From NCBI GenBank assembly GCA_025458585.1, contig JALOSD010000146.1, positions 1 through 7,287 of the forward strand: a stretch of 7,287 bases of DNA. The letters are read 5' to 3'. The position numbers and the translations under genes are program-made. Below are positions 6,085 through 7,287 of the stretch, in pieces. Origin of the DNA: Burkholderiaceae bacterium. Its GTDB lineage: Bacteria; Pseudomonadota; Gammaproteobacteria; Burkholderiales; Burkholderiaceae_C. Every line of letters starts with the position of its first letter. The first letter of the stretch is position 1. The notes under the pieces are model-generated. The model worked only from the letters and a program-made list of their open reading frames with translations. It did no database searches and was not told the DNA's origin.

Positions 6085-6662
6085 GGCCGCCGCTCGCCGG
6101 CCGCCGGGGCCGGTTCCGGACGCGGCGTCAGCACCGCGCGCACGCGGCCCTCGCCGCCGCCGGCGACGCTGAACAGCTCGGCGCCGTTGTCGTAGGTGAT
6201 CAGCGCACCGCTCACGTCGTCGGCCGTCGTGCCGGCGCGCAGGCGCCGCATCGTGGCGTTGCCCGACAGCCGAACCGTGTCGGCGCGGCCGTCGTACTCG
6301 ATGCGCTGTGCGCGGCCCTCGATCGTCTCGTCGACACCGTCGCGCTTCTGGCGGAAGGTCGCCGGCTGCGCCGGCGTGCCCGTGGCCACCGCCGAGCGCC
6401 AGCCCTCGGGCGTCTCGCGCACCTCGACGCGGTCGGCCTCGATGCGCATCGTGCCCTGCGTGATGACGACGTTGCCGAGGAACACGACGACCTGCTTCGC
6501 GAGGTCGACGGTGCTCGACTTGTCGGCTTCGATCGTCAGCGGCAGGCTGCGGTCGGCCTTCTCGGCCCAGGCCGCCGGCACCACGGCGAGCGCGGCGACG
6601 AGCACCGACGCGACGCAGGCGATGCGGCGCGGCAGCAGGCGGAGGACGGGTTGGCGACGCAT
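6081..6662 (-). CDS. lptA: Periplasmic LPS transport bridge protein LptA
   Basis: LptA forms the periplasmic beta-jellyroll bridge that carries lipopolysaccharide from LptC to the outer-membrane LptDE complex. The 193-residue precursor has a Sec signal peptide: basic MRRQPVLRLLPRR, a hydrophobic core (about 14-31) and a likely cleavage site after AWA (31-33). The mature part shows the OstA/LptA repeat pattern: LTIEADKSSTVDLAKQVVVF (42-61), GNVVITQGTMRIEADRVEV (63-81), IEGRAQRIEYDG (114-125) and LSGNATMRRL (132-141). A Pro-rich tail (about 180-193) follows. The frame is open upstream to 7109, but only across the antisense of dsbA, and the signal peptide fixes the ATG at 6662. No strong Shine-Dalgarno is seen. 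The stop overlaps the lptB start. lptC, its usual upstream neighbour, is not adjacent here. Confidence 0.95.
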   Translation of the reverse strand: MRRQPVLRLLPRRIACVASVLVAALAVVPAAWAEKADRSLPLTIEADKSSTVDLAKQVVVFLGNVVITQGTMRIEADRVEVRETPEGWRSAVATGTPAQPATFRQKRDGVDETIEGRAQRIEYDGRADTVRLSGNATMRRLRAGTTADDVSGALITYDNGAELFSVAGGGEGRVRAVLTPRPEPAPAAGERRP

Positions 6663-6684
6663 GGCGGCACGAAATTTGCTTTCG

Positions 6685-6690
6685 ATTCTA
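6685..6690 (-). promoter_or_regulatory. Possible -10 element for the lptA-lptB-rpoN-rlmL unit
   Basis: On the minus strand, TAGAAT matches TATAAT at five of six positions, 22 nt upstream of the lptA ATG, in the only distinctly AT-rich patch of the gap 6663-6771. No good -35 hexamer lies 16-18 nt further upstream. Transcription from here would give a very short leader. The terminator-like hairpin between dsbA and lptA makes a separate lptA promoter plausible. Confidence 0.35.
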
Positions 6691-6731
6691 GCCGCACTTT
6701 TGCGCTGCGCCGCAGTGCCAGCGCCAAGAAT

Positions 6732-6759
6732 CGCACGCCGGCGCACCGGCCGGCGTGCG
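6732..6759 (-). terminator. Terminator-like hairpin downstream of the dsbA-like gene
   Basis: A perfect 10-bp inverted repeat, CGCACGCCGG (6732-6741) and CCGGCGTGCG (6750-6759), has an 8-nt loop and begins 12 nt after the dsbA stop codon. On the minus strand it is followed by ATTCTT, a weak T-rich tract. It is the strongest stem seen between genes in the window. It would separate dsbA transcription from the lpt unit, though read-through cannot be excluded. Confidence 0.55.
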
Positions 6760-6771
6760 TGCAGGCGCGGC

Positions 6772-7287
6772 TCAGCCGCCCTTGCGCACGCGCTCGACGA
6801 GGAAGTCGGTGACCTGCAGCGCGCGCTCGTTGCTGCCGGCGAGGCTGCCCGACGTGAAGAAGCGCCCGTGGATGCCGATCGACGGCGTGCCGTCGATCTT
6901 GTACCCCTCCGACAGCGCCTTCGCCTGCCGCACCTTCGTCGCGACGCCGAACGAACGGAACGCCTCGACGAACTTGTCGCGGTCGCCGCCCTGCGAGGCC
7001 ACGAAGTCGGCGATGTCGGATTCCTTGTCGAGCCGGCGGCGCTGCACGTGCATCGCGGCGAACACGCGCTTGTGCATCTTGTCGAGCTCGCCCATCGCCT
7101 CGAGCGCATAGAACAGCTTGGCGTGCATCTCGTGCATCGCGCTGAAGACGACGGGCACCGGGCGGAACGCGACGTCGGGCGCGATGCGCGCGCGCCAGGC
7201 GTCGATCGCCGGCTGGAACGCGTTGCAGTGCGGGCAGCCGTACCAGAAGAACTCGATGACGTCGATCTTGCCCGGCGTCGATGTCGC
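6772..7287 (-). CDS. dsbA: Thiol:disulfide interchange protein, DsbA family (5'-truncated by window edge)
   Basis: DsbA oxidises pairs of cysteines in exported proteins in the periplasm and is re-oxidised by DsbB. The 171 residues in the window start before the active site: KIDVIEFFWYGCPHCNAF (7-24) holds the CPHC motif (18-21, at 7225-7236) on the thioredoxin beta-alpha unit. The alpha-helical insertion follows (about 48-125, including the HVQRRRLDK stretch), then the cis-proline loop DGTPSIGIHGRFF (132-144) with Pro135. The C-terminal helix ends at RKGG. There are no other cysteines, as expected for DsbA. The N-terminus, including the signal peptide, lies beyond the right edge; the frame has no stop up to 7287. 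A Met at 7158 is internal, because starting there would delete the active site. A hairpin terminator follows. The family is certain; DsbA rather than DsbL or another paralogue is likely from the CPHC motif. Confidence 0.93.
   Translation of the reverse strand, partial: ATSTPGKIDVIEFFWYGCPHCNAFQPAIDAWRARIAPDVAFRPVPVVFSAMHEMHAKLFYALEAMGELDKMHKRVFAAMHVQRRRLDKESDIADFVASQGGDRDKFVEAFRSFGVATKVRQAKALSEGYKIDGTPSIGIHGRFFTSGSLAGSNERALQVTDFLVERVRKGG

Noticed and set aside
5020..6195. 391-codon open frame on the plus strand
   Set aside because: It lies antisense to rpoN and lptB, whose motifs are unambiguous, and its translation is low-complexity Asp/Val/Ala/Arg without domain features.
6663..7109. N-terminal extension of LptA to 7109
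   Set aside because: It would overlap dsbA on the same strand, is low in complexity, and would bury the clear signal peptide that begins at 6662.
6772..7158. Short dsbA-like gene starting at the ATG at 7158
   Set aside because: The frame continues to the window edge and the CPHC active site lies upstream of that Met, so it is an internal codon.
1..7287. CRISPR array, tRNA/rRNA gene, insertion sequence or phage attachment site
   Set aside because: I saw no regularly spaced direct repeats, no tRNA-like cloverleaf, no transposase motif and no terminal inverted repeats flanking a coding unit.

Overview
The window is about 70 % G+C by eye and every convincing gene has strongly GC-biased third codon positions. 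The order lptA-lptB-rpoN, a DsbA with a CPHC active site, and a clustered protein phosphatase/FHA pair point to a betaproteobacterium, most likely a Burkholderiales member. The lineage is inferred from gene content and style, not from a database search.

Plus strand, 1-2627: a short GC-rich leader holds two overlapping inverted repeats. It is followed by a PP2C-type Ser/Thr phosphatase (123-908), a small protein with one intact and one degenerate FHA domain (976-1635), a 209-nt gap with three small hairpins, and a metallo-beta-lactamase-fold enzyme that resembles class II cyclic-nucleotide phosphodiesterases (1845-2627). Together they look like a signalling cassette: removal of phospho-Ser/Thr, reading of phospho-Thr, and possibly cAMP breakdown. 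A partner kinase is expected but is not in the window; it may lie upstream.

Minus strand, 7287-2628, read right to left: the 3' part of a dsbA-like periplasmic thiol oxidoreductase that runs off the right edge, a terminator-like hairpin, then a tightly packed unit of lptA, lptB, rpoN and an rlmL-type 23S rRNA methyltransferase. LptA and LptB belong to the lipopolysaccharide export bridge. lptA/lptB and rpoN/rlmL each overlap by a GTGA stop/start, and lptB and rpoN are 4 nt apart. lptC, which usually precedes lptA, is not here, and rlmL sits where hpf/ptsN-type genes often follow rpoN.

The main anomaly is rpoN. Its first 161 codons and its last 310 codons lie in different frames. At the junction near 4808-4815 the conserved core-binding-domain segment around the 'DDxGYL' motif is missing. 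This is an out-of-frame deletion or an assembly collapse, not a simple one-base slip. The N-terminal frame then stays open through all of rlmL, which creates a misleading 887-codon reading frame. The plus- and minus-strand clusters converge with no intergenic base: their stop codons abut inside a 14-bp perfect palindrome (2621-2634).
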